The notes under the pieces are model-generated. The model was not told where the DNA came from. It did no database searches and worked only from the letters and a program-made list of their open reading frames with translations. Positions 16,324-25,423 of a stretch of 50,645 nt of DNA are shown piece after piece. Both the position numbers and the translations under genes were made by a program. The stretch is from Acidobacteriota bacterium (lineage in GTDB: Bacteria; Acidobacteriota; Terriglobia; Acidiferrales; UBA7541): NCBI GenBank assembly GCA_013289695.1, contig JABCZK010000033.1, positions 1 through 50,645 of the forward strand, given 5' to 3'. The stretch's first letter is position 1. Each line of letters opens with the position of its first letter.

Positions 16324-16746
16324 ATGAAAAGGGATAAGCCTTTGTCGTTGGTCGACGTTGGACTCGGTTCTAGCGTACCGAAGAGAATCTTTCGTGGCGC
16401 TTGGGTTTTAGCTGCGAATAGCTGCGTCGCTTGGGCAATGTTTACCAGGCTGCGAAGCGTAGGCTTCCACGCATTGAATTTCCAGTTGTGCTTCGAGTTT
16501 GTTTTTGAAGTAATTCTTCCGATTATCGGTATCGTGCTTGAGCTCGTGAATTGGAAATTTGCTAGATGGGTTAACGTTGGCTGCTTCATTGCCGCAGGAT
16601 GTTTCTGGTTAACGGCGGCGGTCTGGTGCCGCTCAGACCCATTTTTCGGTGTTCTGCTCATTATTGCGTTGGGACTGCTGACGGTCGGTGCGCTAAGCGA
16701 AGCTATCTACAGAGCGACCAGAAGCGAGAGTGCCGACACGGTGTAA
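16324..16746 (+). CDS. Small integral membrane protein, unknown function
   Basis: 140 residues with about four hydrophobic segments (GAWVLAANSCVAWAMF, LCFEFVFEVILPIIGIVLELV, VNVGCFIAAGCFWLTAAVW, FFGVLLIIALGLLTVGAL). Base composition is lower in GC than its neighbours, which may mean recent acquisition. TATAGT at 16301-16306 could be its -10. No family recognised. Confidence 0.6.
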   Translation: MKRDKPLSLVDVGLGSSVPKRIFRGAWVLAANSCVAWAMFTRLRSVGFHALNFQLCFEFVFEVILPIIGIVLELVNWKFARWVNVGCFIAAGCFWLTAAVWCRSDPFFGVLLIIALGLLTVGALSEAIYRATRSESADTV

Positions 16747-16794
16747 GTCCCGATAATCCAAAATCGCAGACTGACCCACTACCTTCGCCTCCGA

Positions 16795-16823
16795 TTGCCG
16801 CATGGCTTCCCGGCCTTTATGCT
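16795..16823 (+). promoter_or_regulatory. Candidate sigma-70 promoter for the TPR membrane protein
   Basis: TTGCCG (16795-16800), a 17-base spacer and TATGCT (16818-16823). The start point would be near 16830, about 30 nt before the TTG at 16860. This supports 16860 rather than the earlier in-frame start as the beginning of the gene. Confidence 0.5.
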
Positions 16824-16859
16824 AATATTTGGGTTTACGATTTCGCTCGGGGTGCACAC

Positions 16860-17582
16860 TTGGCGCAGCATATTTCCCGCAAGGAACTGAAAAAGGATGA
16901 AGTTCGCGACACACTGGCGCACGGCGCCGACGCCGTCCTGTCGCACAAGCAATTGACCGCCTATATTTTGCTGGCCGCGGTGCTGGTAGCTATGGGCATT
17001 TTTGGCTGGCAGACCTACAGCGAGCGCCAGACCGTGAAGGCTACCGCAGTTTATGACGACGCGATGAAATCGTTCCAGGCGCGCATTCGCACCGCGGGCG
17101 AACCTGCCCAGCCGGGCGAAACCACTTATATTGACGAAAAGAATAAATATTCCGATGCCGCGCAGAAATTCGCCGCCGTCAACGCAAAATTCGGCCACAC
17201 CCGTCCCGGCCAACTCGCCGCTTACTACGCTGCCTTGAGCGATGAAAAGCTCGGCAAAAACGATGAGGCGAAAAAGTGGCTGCAGGGCCTATCGGAAAGC
17301 GGCGTCGAGGATTTCGCCGCCATGGCGCGCTTCGAGCTCGCGCAACTGAATGACCGCATGGGCCAGGGCGATGAAGCCGTCAAGCTCTATCAGCAATTGA
17401 TCGCCAAGCCCGTCGTGCTGGTCCCCAAGCCGGTGGTGATGCTGGCGCTCGCCGAACACTACGGCGCGAAAAATCCCGCGGAAGCCTCCAAGCTCTACAC
17501 CCAGATCAAGTCCGACTATCCCGATACCCCCATCGCCGACCAAGCCACTCAGGAATTGAATCTCCTGCCCGGCAAATCCTGA
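16860..17582 (+). CDS. Membrane-anchored TPR protein (YfgM-like)
   Basis: 240 residues from TTG 16860 (AQHISRKELKKDE follows); the open frame extends to 16599 but overlaps another gene and the candidate promoter. A cytoplasmic basic N-terminus, one TM helix (LTAYILLAAVLVAMGIFGW, about 33-51) and a periplasmic domain of TPRs (GQLAAYYAALSDEKLGKNDEA, MARFELAQLNDRMGQGDEA, ALAEHYGAKNPAEASKLY). This layout matches YfgM/TPR_21 proteins that assist envelope protein folding. Its 3' end overlaps the convergent YjbR-like gene by 34 nt. Confidence 0.78.
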   Translation: MAQHISRKELKKDEVRDTLAHGADAVLSHKQLTAYILLAAVLVAMGIFGWQTYSERQTVKATAVYDDAMKSFQARIRTAGEPAQPGETTYIDEKNKYSDAAQKFAAVNAKFGHTRPGQLAAYYAALSDEKLGKNDEAKKWLQGLSESGVEDFAAMARFELAQLNDRMGQGDEAVKLYQQLIAKPVVLVPKPVVMLALAEHYGAKNPAEASKLYTQIKSDYPDTPIADQATQELNLLPGKS

Positions 17583-17959
17583 TCCTGGCTCGCTTTAGCT
17601 TTTGGATTTTTCTTCACCCGTGATGGTGATTTCGCGGGCGCCACCAGGTCGTAGCTGCCTTTCACCAGCTCGCGAATTTCGATCCAGTCGAGCGGCGCGG
17701 CATACAAGCGCAGCGTAACCCATCCGTGCTTTCCGATATAAGGCGTGCGAAAAAATCGCGGATCGTCCAGAAAGACGCCCTGCAGCAGCGTGCCCACTTT
17801 CAGGCAAATTCCCAGCTCGCCTTTATATTCCTCCAGCACCGCGAACATTTTCTTTGCGACGCGAAACGTCGGGTGCCCAAAACTGATTCCCGCGGTGGCC
17901 GCCGGCAGCCGCAGGCAGATTTTTCGCGGCCTCGTCAGGATCGCAGCTTCCGCAACCAT
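17549..17959 (-). CDS. MmcQ/YjbR-family protein
   Basis: 136 residues from ATG 17959; upstream in-frame codons to 18064 are not supported. ATAGISFGHPTFRVAKKMFAVLEEY and the C-terminal DWIEIRELVKGSYDLVAPAK match the MmcQ/YjbR fold (CyaY-like, proposed DNA-binding). The last codons continue into a basic tail (SRVKKNPKAKASQDQ), overlapping the 3' end of the opposite-strand TPR gene, so the tail may be a recent extension after loss of an earlier stop. Confidence 0.8.
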   Translation of the reverse strand: MVAEAAILTRPRKICLRLPAATAGISFGHPTFRVAKKMFAVLEEYKGELGICLKVGTLLQGVFLDDPRFFRTPYIGKHGWVTLRLYAAPLDWIEIRELVKGSYDLVAPAKSPSRVKKNPKAKASQDQDLPGRRFNS

Positions 17960-18062
17960 CCGGGCATGATAGCAATTTCCTTCTGCAAAGGGAGCGCGCC
18001 TCACCGCCCCTTCCAATCCCCGCTGATTATTTCCACGATAGCGGCTAGAATGACCTGAAAGC

Positions 18063-19196
18063 ATGCTCGCACCTTACGCCATGGACGTGCGCCGCACCCG
18101 CGGGCGGCGCTTTCCGGAACCGCCACATCCCTATCGCAACGATTACGCGCGTGACCGCGACCGCGTAATCCACTCCCGCGCCTTCCGCCGTCTCGAAGCC
18201 AAAACGCAAGTCTTCACCACGCGCTACTCCGATCACTTCCGCAATCGCCTCACCCACACTCTCGAAGTCGCGCAAGTGGCGCGCACCGTCGCCGGCGCTC
18301 TGCATTTAAATACCGATCTCGCCGAATCGCTGGCGCTCGTCCACGACATCGGCCATCCGCCCTTCGGCCACGCCGGCGAAAAGCAGCTCGATCTGCGCAT
18401 GCGCGCATTCGGCGAGCGCTTTAACCACAATCTTCACGCGCTCTATATCGTCGAACAATTCGAGCAGAGCTATCTGGATTTCACCGGCCTCAATCTCAGC
18501 TTCGAAGTCCGCGAAGGCATCATCAAACATTCGCGCGATTATTCTCCGGCCGAATTTCCGCAGCTCGCCGAATATCTGCTCGACGAGCGCCCCCCGCTCG
18601 AATCCCAGCTCATTGATTTCGTGGACGAGATCGCCTACAACACCGCCGACCTCGACGACGGTTTCGAAGCTCATCTGATTGATCTCGATCAGCTGCGCGC
18701 CGAAGTTCCCATCTTCCATTCAGCCTGTGAGGACGTAGATCGCCGCTATCGCGAGGCCAAACCGAAGCTGAAATTCAACGAAGCGCTGAAACGCGTTCTC
18801 GATCTCCTAGCGACGGACCTGATCGAAACCACGCAAACCCGCACCGCAGTTTCCGGCGTGCAGACGGTCGAAGACATTCGCCGCCAGCCCCAGCGCCTCG
18901 CCGGTTTCTCTCCAGAAATGGCCAAGCTGAACGGCGACTTGAAGCGCTTCCTCTTCGCCCAGCTCTATTCGCAACCGTCCATCGTCGAGGACCGCGACCG
19001 CTCGGTAGCCGCGCTCGACGCGCTTTTCTCATTTTTCCTTGCTGATCCCAAGCGCATGCCGCTCCAATACTCCGAACTAGCCCTGCAGCAGCCGCCCCAC
19101 CGCGTCATTTGCGGATACATCGCCGGCATGACCGATCATTTCCTCCTGCGCCAGTGCCAAGAACTTCTAGGCATCTCCGCCACTCCCACGATCTGA
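18063..19196 (+). CDS. dgt: dGTPase-like deoxynucleotide triphosphohydrolase
   Basis: 377 residues. RNRLTHTLEVAQVARTVA gives the first metal His, and LVHDIGHPPFGHAGE the HD pair and downstream His of the dGTPase HD domain; DFVDEIAYNTADLDDGF supplies the later Asp. The N-terminus RDRDRVIHSRAFRRLEAKTQVF is the family's nucleotide-binding signature. It hydrolyses dNTPs to deoxynucleoside and triphosphate. It belongs to the shorter 'dGTPase-like type 2' class. Divergent from the YjbR-like gene, with TAGAAT at 18043-18048 as a possible -10. Confidence 0.93.
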   Translation: MLAPYAMDVRRTRGRRFPEPPHPYRNDYARDRDRVIHSRAFRRLEAKTQVFTTRYSDHFRNRLTHTLEVAQVARTVAGALHLNTDLAESLALVHDIGHPPFGHAGEKQLDLRMRAFGERFNHNLHALYIVEQFEQSYLDFTGLNLSFEVREGIIKHSRDYSPAEFPQLAEYLLDERPPLESQLIDFVDEIAYNTADLDDGFEAHLIDLDQLRAEVPIFHSACEDVDRRYREAKPKLKFNEALKRVLDLLATDLIETTQTRTAVSGVQTVEDIRRQPQRLAGFSPEMAKLNGDLKRFLFAQLYSQPSIVEDRDRSVAALDALFSFFLADPKRMPLQYSELALQQPPHRVICGYIAGMTDHFLLRQCQELLGISATPTI

Positions 19197-19445
19197 TTCG
19201 CGCCTCGCGCTTCGAAGCGCCGATCCCTGGGGAACGCCAATCTCCTGATCGGCGATCCGCGCCACCGTTGCTCAATGCTTCCAGGTTTCTATGCCGATTC
19301 CAGGGGTCGCACCCGCTTTTCTCCAGATTCTCAGAGCGTTCTCCCTGCTGCGTCGTCGATTCCTTCGATTTTTAGCCGCTCCTTCCAGCGTAAAATAGTC
19401 ATTGTCCGTTTAGTGTCAGTCAAACTATCTCCGCAGCCGGCTTCC

Positions 19446-19473
19446 TTGACAACGCAGTCACTGGACTTATAAT
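19446..19473 (+). promoter_or_regulatory. Consensus sigma-70 promoter of the yceD-rpmF-plsX-fabD operon
   Basis: TTGACA (19446-19451), 16-base spacer, TATAAT (19468-19473): both boxes are perfect consensus. The ATG of yceD is 32 nt after the -10. It is the best promoter match in the window and fits high expression of ribosomal protein and lipid-synthesis genes. The rest of the 19197-19504 gap holds nothing else recognised. Confidence 0.85.
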
Positions 19474-19504
19474 TGAAATTGCTCTATAACCACGGGGAAA
19501 GCCA

Positions 19505-20038
19505 ATGTTTCTGGATGTAAACGAACTCGCGCTGCGCAAGATCCGCATCCGGAAGAGCTACACCCCCGGCACGCTCGATTTCCATTCCGGTGAATTCCAC
19601 CAGGTCGAGCCGCTGGAAATTCGCGCCACCGCCGAGCTGGTCGAGGGTCAAATCCGCATCTACGGGAACCTGCACACCCGCGTAGAGCTGATCTGCGCCC
19701 GCTGCCTGGATACCGTCGTCGAGGAAATCAGCCGCGATTTCGATCTCTTCTACCGCCCCATGACGTCCATGGCCGTGGACGAGGAATTTCACCTGAATTT
19801 GGATGACACCGAGGTCGCCTTCTTCGAAGGTGACGGCCTGTTCCTGGCCGACATTCTGGCCGAGCAGGTTAATCTGGCGCTTCCCATGAAGGTCATCTGC
19901 CGCAGCGATTGCCGCGGCCTCTGCCCGCATTGCGGCGCCAATCTGAATAACGAAGAATGCCGCTGCGAAAAGCATGCCTCTGACCCCCGGCTCGCCCCGC
20001 TGGCCCGTCTGAAGCAGGACTGGTTCAAAAAGCAATAA
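19505..20038 (+). CDS. yceD: YceD/DUF177 family protein
   Basis: 177 residues. VELICARCLDTVVEEISRDFDLFY is the conserved centre of the YceD family (linked to 23S rRNA accumulation), and CRSDCRGLCPHCGANLN plus CRC near the end provide the Cys-rich cluster common in bacterial YceD. Location immediately before rpmF is the classic arrangement. First gene of the operon. Confidence 0.9.
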   Translation: MFLDVNELALRKIRIRKSYTPGTLDFHSGEFHQVEPLEIRATAELVEGQIRIYGNLHTRVELICARCLDTVVEEISRDFDLFYRPMTSMAVDEEFHLNLDDTEVAFFEGDGLFLADILAEQVNLALPMKVICRSDCRGLCPHCGANLNNEECRCEKHASDPRLAPLARLKQDWFKKQ

Positions 20039-20101
20039 GACGCTACAATATCTTTTCCATTTCGGCCGCTCTTGTAGCGGCCTGTCAATTGAGGAGCTGG
20101 A

Positions 20102-20290
20102 ATGCCTAATCCAAAACGCCGTCACTCGCATGCGCGCAAGAACAAGCGGCGTGCCCACGACTTTCTTACTCCCTTGTCCTTGGCCGAATGTCCCAACTGC
20201 CACGAGAAAAAGTTGCCCCACAATGCCTGTCCTCATTGCGGCTTCTACAAGGGTCGGGAAGTGATTGACACCGCAGCCAAGACGGCCTAA
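20102..20290 (+). CDS. rpmF: 50S ribosomal protein L32
   Basis: 62 residues. MPNPKRRHSHARKNKRRAH is the L32 N-terminus, and CPNCHEKKLPHNACPHCGFYKGREV gives the four-Cys zinc ribbon, i.e. the Zn-binding (C+) form. Preceded by GAGGAGCTGGA. Second gene of the yceD operon, 63 bp after yceD. Confidence 0.97.
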   Translation: MPNPKRRHSHARKNKRRAHDFLTPLSLAECPNCHEKKLPHNACPHCGFYKGREVIDTAAKTA

Positions 20291-20346
20291 GTTTTCATCG
20301 CCTACCTTTCCAGTTTGCTGCTCTCTGGGTGCCCTTGGGTGTATAG

Positions 20347-21360
20347 ATGACCACCATCGCCGTTGACGCTATGGGAGGCGACCATGCCCCACGCGCCGAA
20401 GTCGAAGGCGCGATTCTGGCCGCCCGTGAGCTAGGCGTCCGCATACTTTTGGTGGGCATCGAAGCCACGGTCCGGCAGGAGCTCGGCCGGCACGGCCATC
20501 GCGGTCTCCCCATCGAGATCGTCAACGCCACCGACGTGATCACCATGAGCGATTCGCCTTCGCAGGCGTTTCGCCGCAAGAAGGAAAGCTCGGTGCACGT
20601 TGCCGCGCGCTTGGTGCGCGACGGCAAAGCCGAAGCGCTGGTGAGCGCCGGCAATACCGGCGCGGTCATGACCGTCGCCCGCTTTGTGCTCGGCACGCTC
20701 GCTGCTGTGGATCGTCCCGCGCTCGCCGCCGCCTTCCCCAACATGAAGGAGAAAGTCACGGTCATCTTGGACGTCGGCGCGAACGTTGATTCCAAGGCCG
20801 AGCAGATCGAGCAATTCGCGGTGATGGGCGAAATCTATTACCGCACCATTTGGGGCACGAAGCGTCCGCGCGTGGCGCTGCTTTCCATCGGCGAAGAGGA
20901 GATGAAGGGTAACGAGCTGACGCGCGAAGCCGCGGCGCGCCTGAAGCAGCTTTCGCTCAACTTCGTCGGCAACGTCGAGGGCCGCGATGTCTTCCGCGGC
21001 GACGTGGATGTGATCGTCTGCGACGGTTTCATCGGCAATATCGCGCTGAAAATTAGCGAAGGGCTCGTCGAGCACATCGGCGCTATGTTGAAAAAAGCCA
21101 TCAAGAGCAGTCTCAAATCGCAAGTCGGCTACGTCCTCTCGAAAGATGCGTTCGACAGCTTTCGCAAACGCACCGACTCCTCCGAGTACGGCGGCGCGCC
21201 GCTTCTCGGCGTCCGCGGCATCACCATCATCGGGCACGGCCGCTCCAATCCCCTTGCGGTCAAGAATGCCATTCGCGTCGCCAGCGAGCTCTGCCGCTCG
21301 CGCTTCAACGAAAAAATTGAACAGGAGCTTTCCGCTGCCGCGCTTGCTGCGCGCGGCTGA
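20347..21360 (+). CDS. plsX: Phosphate acyltransferase PlsX
   Basis: 337 residues. [20 protein letters not shown] is the diagnostic N-terminus; [19 protein letters not shown] and the ELSSEYGG-like [13 protein letters not shown] motif follow as expected. PlsX converts acyl-ACP to acyl-phosphate for phospholipid synthesis by PlsY. Full length. It lies directly before fabD; fabH, which often sits between them, is absent. Confidence 0.97.
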   Translation: MTTIAVDAMGGDHAPRAEVEGAILAARELGVRILLVGIEATVRQELGRHGHRGLPIEIVNATDVITMSDSPSQAFRRKKESSVHVAARLVRDGKAEALVSAGNTGAVMTVARFVLGTLAAVDRPALAAAFPNMKEKVTVILDVGANVDSKAEQIEQFAVMGEIYYRTIWGTKRPRVALLSIGEEEMKGNELTREAAARLKQLSLNFVGNVEGRDVFRGDVDVIVCDGFIGNIALKISEGLVEHIGAMLKKAIKSSLKSQVGYVLSKDAFDSFRKRTDSSEYGGAPLLGVRGITIIGHGRSNPLAVKNAIRVASELCRSRFNEKIEQELSAAALAARG

Positions 21361-21384
21361 TCTGCGCGGAACCGCCAATCCCTC

Positions 21385-22344
21385 ATGAGCAAACTCGCAT
21401 TTCTTTTTCCCGGCCAGGCCTCGCAGTATTGCGGCATGGGCCGCGACCTCGCCGCAAATTTTCCGGAGTCAAAAGCCGTTTTCGATGCAGCAGATTCCGC
21501 GCTGGGATTTTCCATCTCGCAAACCTGCTTTGAAGGTTCCGAAGAAGCGCTGAAGCTCACCGAAAACACGCAGCCGGCCATCCTCACGGTTTCCACCGCG
21601 GCCTATCGCGCGCTGGAAAAGCAGGGAATCATTCCCGATTTCGTCGCGGGCCACAGCCTCGGTGAATACTCGGCGCTGGTGGCCGCCGGCGGACTGGATT
21701 TTTCTGCAGCGGTGAAATTGGTGCGCGGACGCGGAAAGTATATGCAGGAAGCCGTGCCTGCCGGGCAAGGCGCGATGGCCGCGATCCTCGGCCTTTCGCC
21801 CACCGAAGTTGCCGACATCTGCAAAAAAGCCGCCGAGATTGAAATCGTCTCACCCGCCAATCTGAATTCGCCGGAACAAACCGTCATTTCCGGTTCGGCC
21901 GCGGCCGTAAAGCGCGCCGTGGAAATCGCTTCGCAGAGCGGCGCCAAGCGCGCCGTCATCCTGCCGGTTTCCGCGCCCTTCCATTGCGCCTTGATGCTGC
22001 CCGCGCAGCAGCGCCTCGAGGCCGACCTGCGCAAAACGCAATTCAGCGCGCTGAAAATTCCGCTGATCTCGAACGTGGACGCCGAAGCCATCACCTCCGG
22101 CGAAGAAGCCCGCGACGCGCTTATCCGCCAGGTCACCGCCCCTGTCCGGTGGCTCGATTCCGTGCGCGAGATGATCGAATCCGGCGTCACCGTCTTCGTC
22201 GAAGTAGGCCCCGGCAAAGTCCTAACCGGCCTCCTCCGCCAAATCGATCGCTCCGTCCGGGTCTTCAACGTAGAAGACTCCGCCTCTCTAAACTCCACAA
22301 TGGAAAAACTAGCCCAAGCCCGCGCCGAAGTCCGCGAACCATAA
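21385..22344 (+). CDS. fabD: Malonyl-CoA:ACP transacylase
   Basis: 319 residues. FLFPGQASQYCGMGRDLA, the active-site elbow VAGHSLGEYSALVA (nucleophile Ser) and PVSAPFHCALM (catalytic His) identify FabD, which loads malonyl groups onto ACP. Starts 24 bp after plsX and shares its operon. From about 22160 the codon use shifts toward CTA/CTC/AAA-type third positions, seen also in fabG. Confidence 0.96.
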   Translation: MSKLAFLFPGQASQYCGMGRDLAANFPESKAVFDAADSALGFSISQTCFEGSEEALKLTENTQPAILTVSTAAYRALEKQGIIPDFVAGHSLGEYSALVAAGGLDFSAAVKLVRGRGKYMQEAVPAGQGAMAAILGLSPTEVADICKKAAEIEIVSPANLNSPEQTVISGSAAAVKRAVEIASQSGAKRAVILPVSAPFHCALMLPAQQRLEADLRKTQFSALKIPLISNVDAEAITSGEEARDALIRQVTAPVRWLDSVREMIESGVTVFVEVGPGKVLTGLLRQIDRSVRVFNVEDSASLNSTMEKLAQARAEVREP

Positions 22345-22471
22345 AATCATCATCAACACCTCGCATTCGTGGCACAGCCACACTCTTGGCTGTGCGCTTG
22401 CTTCTGTTGTGGCCGTCGCCTGGGAACGCCAATCTCCCGATGGGCGGTTTTTGCCGTTGCCGTTGAATCTG

Positions 22472-22742
22472 TGAATCGCGCCGCAGCGCGATCCATCCTG
22501 AGATCCCGCAGTGCGGGATCGAAGGGTAGACGCCGGTTCAGGTTCATCGAACCGGGCATGCCGTCGCCCCTGACGTTGGTATTGAATTCGGAGGGGCACG
22601 GCATGCCGTGCCCGCGATGACCCACCCACGCTCGCGAATCCTCGGGCGCTGCTTGCTGCGCCCCAGCTTGCCCAGTTGTCATCCGCTCGGCTTTGATTTT
22701 GACTTTGATTCGGCCGCCTGGTTTTCAGGCGGGCGCCTTTGA
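22472..22742. repeat. Cluster of three palindromic repeats between fabD and fabG
   Basis: 22472-22528 is the TGAATCGCG double-hairpin family (arms ATCGCGCCGCAGCGCGAT and ATCCCGCAGTGCGGGAT). 22593-22615 is GGGCACGGCATGCCGTGCCC, a perfect palindrome shared with 28360-28382. 22711-22742 is the CGGCCGCCTG...AGGCGGGCGCC family. Together they fill most of the 457-bp fabD-fabG gap and may act as RNA hairpins in the polycistronic message. Confidence 0.8.
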
Positions 22743-22801
22743 CTTTCTCTGCAGTGCATCCAGTTGCCTTACCCAATCCTCATAAGGTAGTTTCAATCCC
22801 T

Positions 22802-23548
22802 ATGTTCTCACTCCAAAACAAAGTCGCTCTAATCACCGGCGCATCGCAAGGCATCGGCCGCTCCACCGCACTGGCGCTCTCAACCGCTGGCGCAAAAGTA
22901 GCCGTCGCCGCGCGCAACGCCGAAAAACTCGCAACTCTGGTAACCGAAATCGAATCCGCAGGCGGCACCGCGCTAGCAGTCCCGATGGACGTGGCCGACC
23001 CCGCGCAGGTAAAAACCGCCTTCCAGCAACTCCTCGCGATATTCGGCAAACTAGACATCCTCGTGAACAACGCCGCCATCACCCGCGACACGCTCGCCCT
23101 ACGCATGAAGCTCGAAGACTGGGACGCCGTCCTGCGCACCAACCTCACCGGCGCGCATCTCTTTATTCAACAACCTCTAGGCGCCATGCTCAAACAGCGC
23201 TCCGGTCGCATCATCAATATCAGCTCGGTGGTCGCGCAAACCGGCAACGCCGGCCAGGCCAATTATGTCGCCTCCAAAGCCGGCCTCATCGGCCTCACCC
23301 GCGCCATCGCCGTCGAAGTCGCCTCGCGCAACATCACCGTAAACGCAGTCGCGCCCGGCTTCATTGACACGCCCATGACCGCCCCGCTCTCGCAGGAACT
23401 CAAAGACAAAATGAAATCCATGATCCCGCTAGGCCGCTTCGGCTCCGATGCCGACGTAGCCGCCGCGATTGTCTTCCTTGCGAGCGACGAGGCCTCCTAC
23501 ATCACCGGCCAGGTCCTCGACGTCAACGGCGGCCTCTACATGGGCTAA
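22802..23548 (+). CDS. fabG: 3-oxoacyl-ACP reductase
   Basis: 248 residues from ATG 22802 (AAGGTAG upstream); an earlier in-frame start lies in the repeat cluster. NKVALITGASQGIGRSTALAL is the Rossmann NAD(P) site, LVNNAAITRD the structural NNAG-like motif, and S...YVASK (NISSVVAQ, NYVASKAG) the catalytic residues. GQVLDVNGGLYM is the FabG C-terminus. Catalyses the NADPH reduction step of fatty-acid elongation. Separated from fabD by repeats, so it may have its own promoter. Confidence 0.95.
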   Translation: MFSLQNKVALITGASQGIGRSTALALSTAGAKVAVAARNAEKLATLVTEIESAGGTALAVPMDVADPAQVKTAFQQLLAIFGKLDILVNNAAITRDTLALRMKLEDWDAVLRTNLTGAHLFIQQPLGAMLKQRSGRIINISSVVAQTGNAGQANYVASKAGLIGLTRAIAVEVASRNITVNAVAPGFIDTPMTAPLSQELKDKMKSMIPLGRFGSDADVAAAIVFLASDEASYITGQVLDVNGGLYMG

Positions 23549-23632
23549 TGCAGTTTTTGTCCCGCAGCGTTGACACTTTGGGAAAGAAGCTTCAAGCCGG
23601 ATCACAAACAACTAACGGGGAAGGGCGGAGCT

Positions 23633-25255
23633 TCAGCCCCCGGCAGCCTCGCGGTCTCGATGGTGGTTGAATACTTTCGCGATGATTTGAAAGCAGCACC
23701 GCGTCGCGCATCCAAACGGCACTACTGTAATCCGCCACAGGCGCTGCCCAGTCGTAGGCTGATATTCCTGCTTCCAATTCGCTTCGGTATCACGCACCAG
23801 ATCTTGCTTGCCGAGTGGCTTGCAACGAGCACTCAACGCCGCACGAATTTCGCCCAGCGAAGGCCCTGGCACCCCGAAACTCAGCCCATCGAAAACCGCA
23901 ACGGTGCGGGTGGCAGGCGACCCCGCGCTGATCCACTGCTGCGGCGTGCAAACGTTGGGCGCGTGCGAGGTCCCCGGCAAAAGCCCCGCAAAATATCCTT
24001 TCGTTTCGGGACTCGTGGACGGCGTCAAATTCGTCAGGCAGAAAAAGAACGAAGGATTATTGCCAATAACGATCCCACCGTTGCCCGCAGCTTCTCGCGC
24101 CACTTGATCCCAAGGCTCAGTCCAATGCGGCGCAGCATAAGGTTTGCGCGAGAGAATGCCATACCAGCCAATCGCGCCCACCAAAATCGGCGATCCCGCC
24201 AGCTATCGTCGCGCGGATGGCAGCGCCATCGTCCCGAGCGTAGTTCCGATGGGAAGGATCAGCCACGGGCTGATCATCAGCGTCCGCCGCGGCGTCACAA
24301 TCTCCAGAAACGTCATCACCGCGAGCAGCGCCGCGAAGTACACAAAAAAACGACGAGCCTCCGGCTTCGCGTAAACGAGTACCAGCAGCAACACGCAAGC
24401 AATCGCCAAACCCGCCGCAACCCCCAGGACCCAAAACCACGGCGCCACCGATTCGCTCACAAACAAACAGTAGAGATTATAGATACCCGTCGCAACCGGC
24501 GAACTCGCACGGCCAGCTACCGTTCCGGTGTGCAACTGCGTAACGAGCGCCCGCATGACCGGAATAGACGCCACCATCAAAAATATCCCCGTCGCCAGCA
24601 ACAGCAGCCATGTCCGCCGCTCCCGCCCAGATCGCAACAAAAGATCCAGTCCCAAAAATCCCAGCACAGCCCACCCAAAATAATCCGTATCGACCAGCGC
24701 CAACGCGCAAAGCACTACCGGCATCCAAGTTCTTGACGACGGGCGTTCGATATATTTCAAATAAACGAGGGTTAGCAAGGATACCAGCAAGAACGTGACG
24801 GAATACCAGCCGGCCAATCGCCCAAGCTGAAACCCGTATGGCCACAGCAGTAGCAGGATCAACGTGTAGTTTCTGGCGCGCTCCCCGGCCATCCGGTGCG
24901 CCGCTTGCACCAGGAACCATGCACCCAGCAGATAAAAAACAACCGACCGGAGCCGCAGCAAATGGATATTCCCGTTGGTAAGCCAAAGCCATCCATGCAG
25001 GATCAAATCAGATAGCGGAGGATGCTCGTGTTGGCCGCCGCCGCTAAGAAACAGCTTCATCCTGGCGAACGCAGGTCTCGCCGCTACATCAATAATGGCG
25101 ATTTCGTCATCCACCGGCGTGAACCATGGGTTGCTGGCCATCAGAATCGCGCCGAATGCCACGAGCACGATGGCTATCCAGGTTTCACTTGCGAAGCGCC
25201 GCAGCAAACAGGGCCTGCGCGGAGTTATTGCAGTGTGATTTGGCTCAGAAATCAA
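23633..25255 (-). pseudogene. GT39/PMT-2-like membrane glycosyltransferase with one in-frame amber codon
   Basis: The frame from ATG 25255 to the stop at 23633 is broken by a single TAG at 24203-24205; both sides are in the same frame. Before it lie ~350 residues: FTPVDDEIAI carries the acidic pair of GT-C transferases, QHEHPPLSDLILHGWLWL the usual His-rich loop, and about 9 TM helices follow. After it come GSPILVGAIGWYGIL and a ~180-residue periplasmic domain. The family moves sugars from polyprenyl-phosphate carriers. A CAG-to-TAG or TGG-to-TAG change would explain it; suppression or an assembly error is possible. Sits between fabG and acpP on the opposite strand. Confidence 0.8.
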
Positions 25256-25423
25256 GTCGATGCGGATGCTACCCGGGGAAAAAGATTTGGGTCAAGACCG
25301 GGAGTTACTGCTCAATTCTTGTCCGCTCGTACTATCGCGAGATTCGAGGGGCAACTGGTATCATCTTTGTGGAACTATCGCCAATCTTTTGTTGAAGAAA
25401 AAGGGAAGGCCGTAAAAATAATC

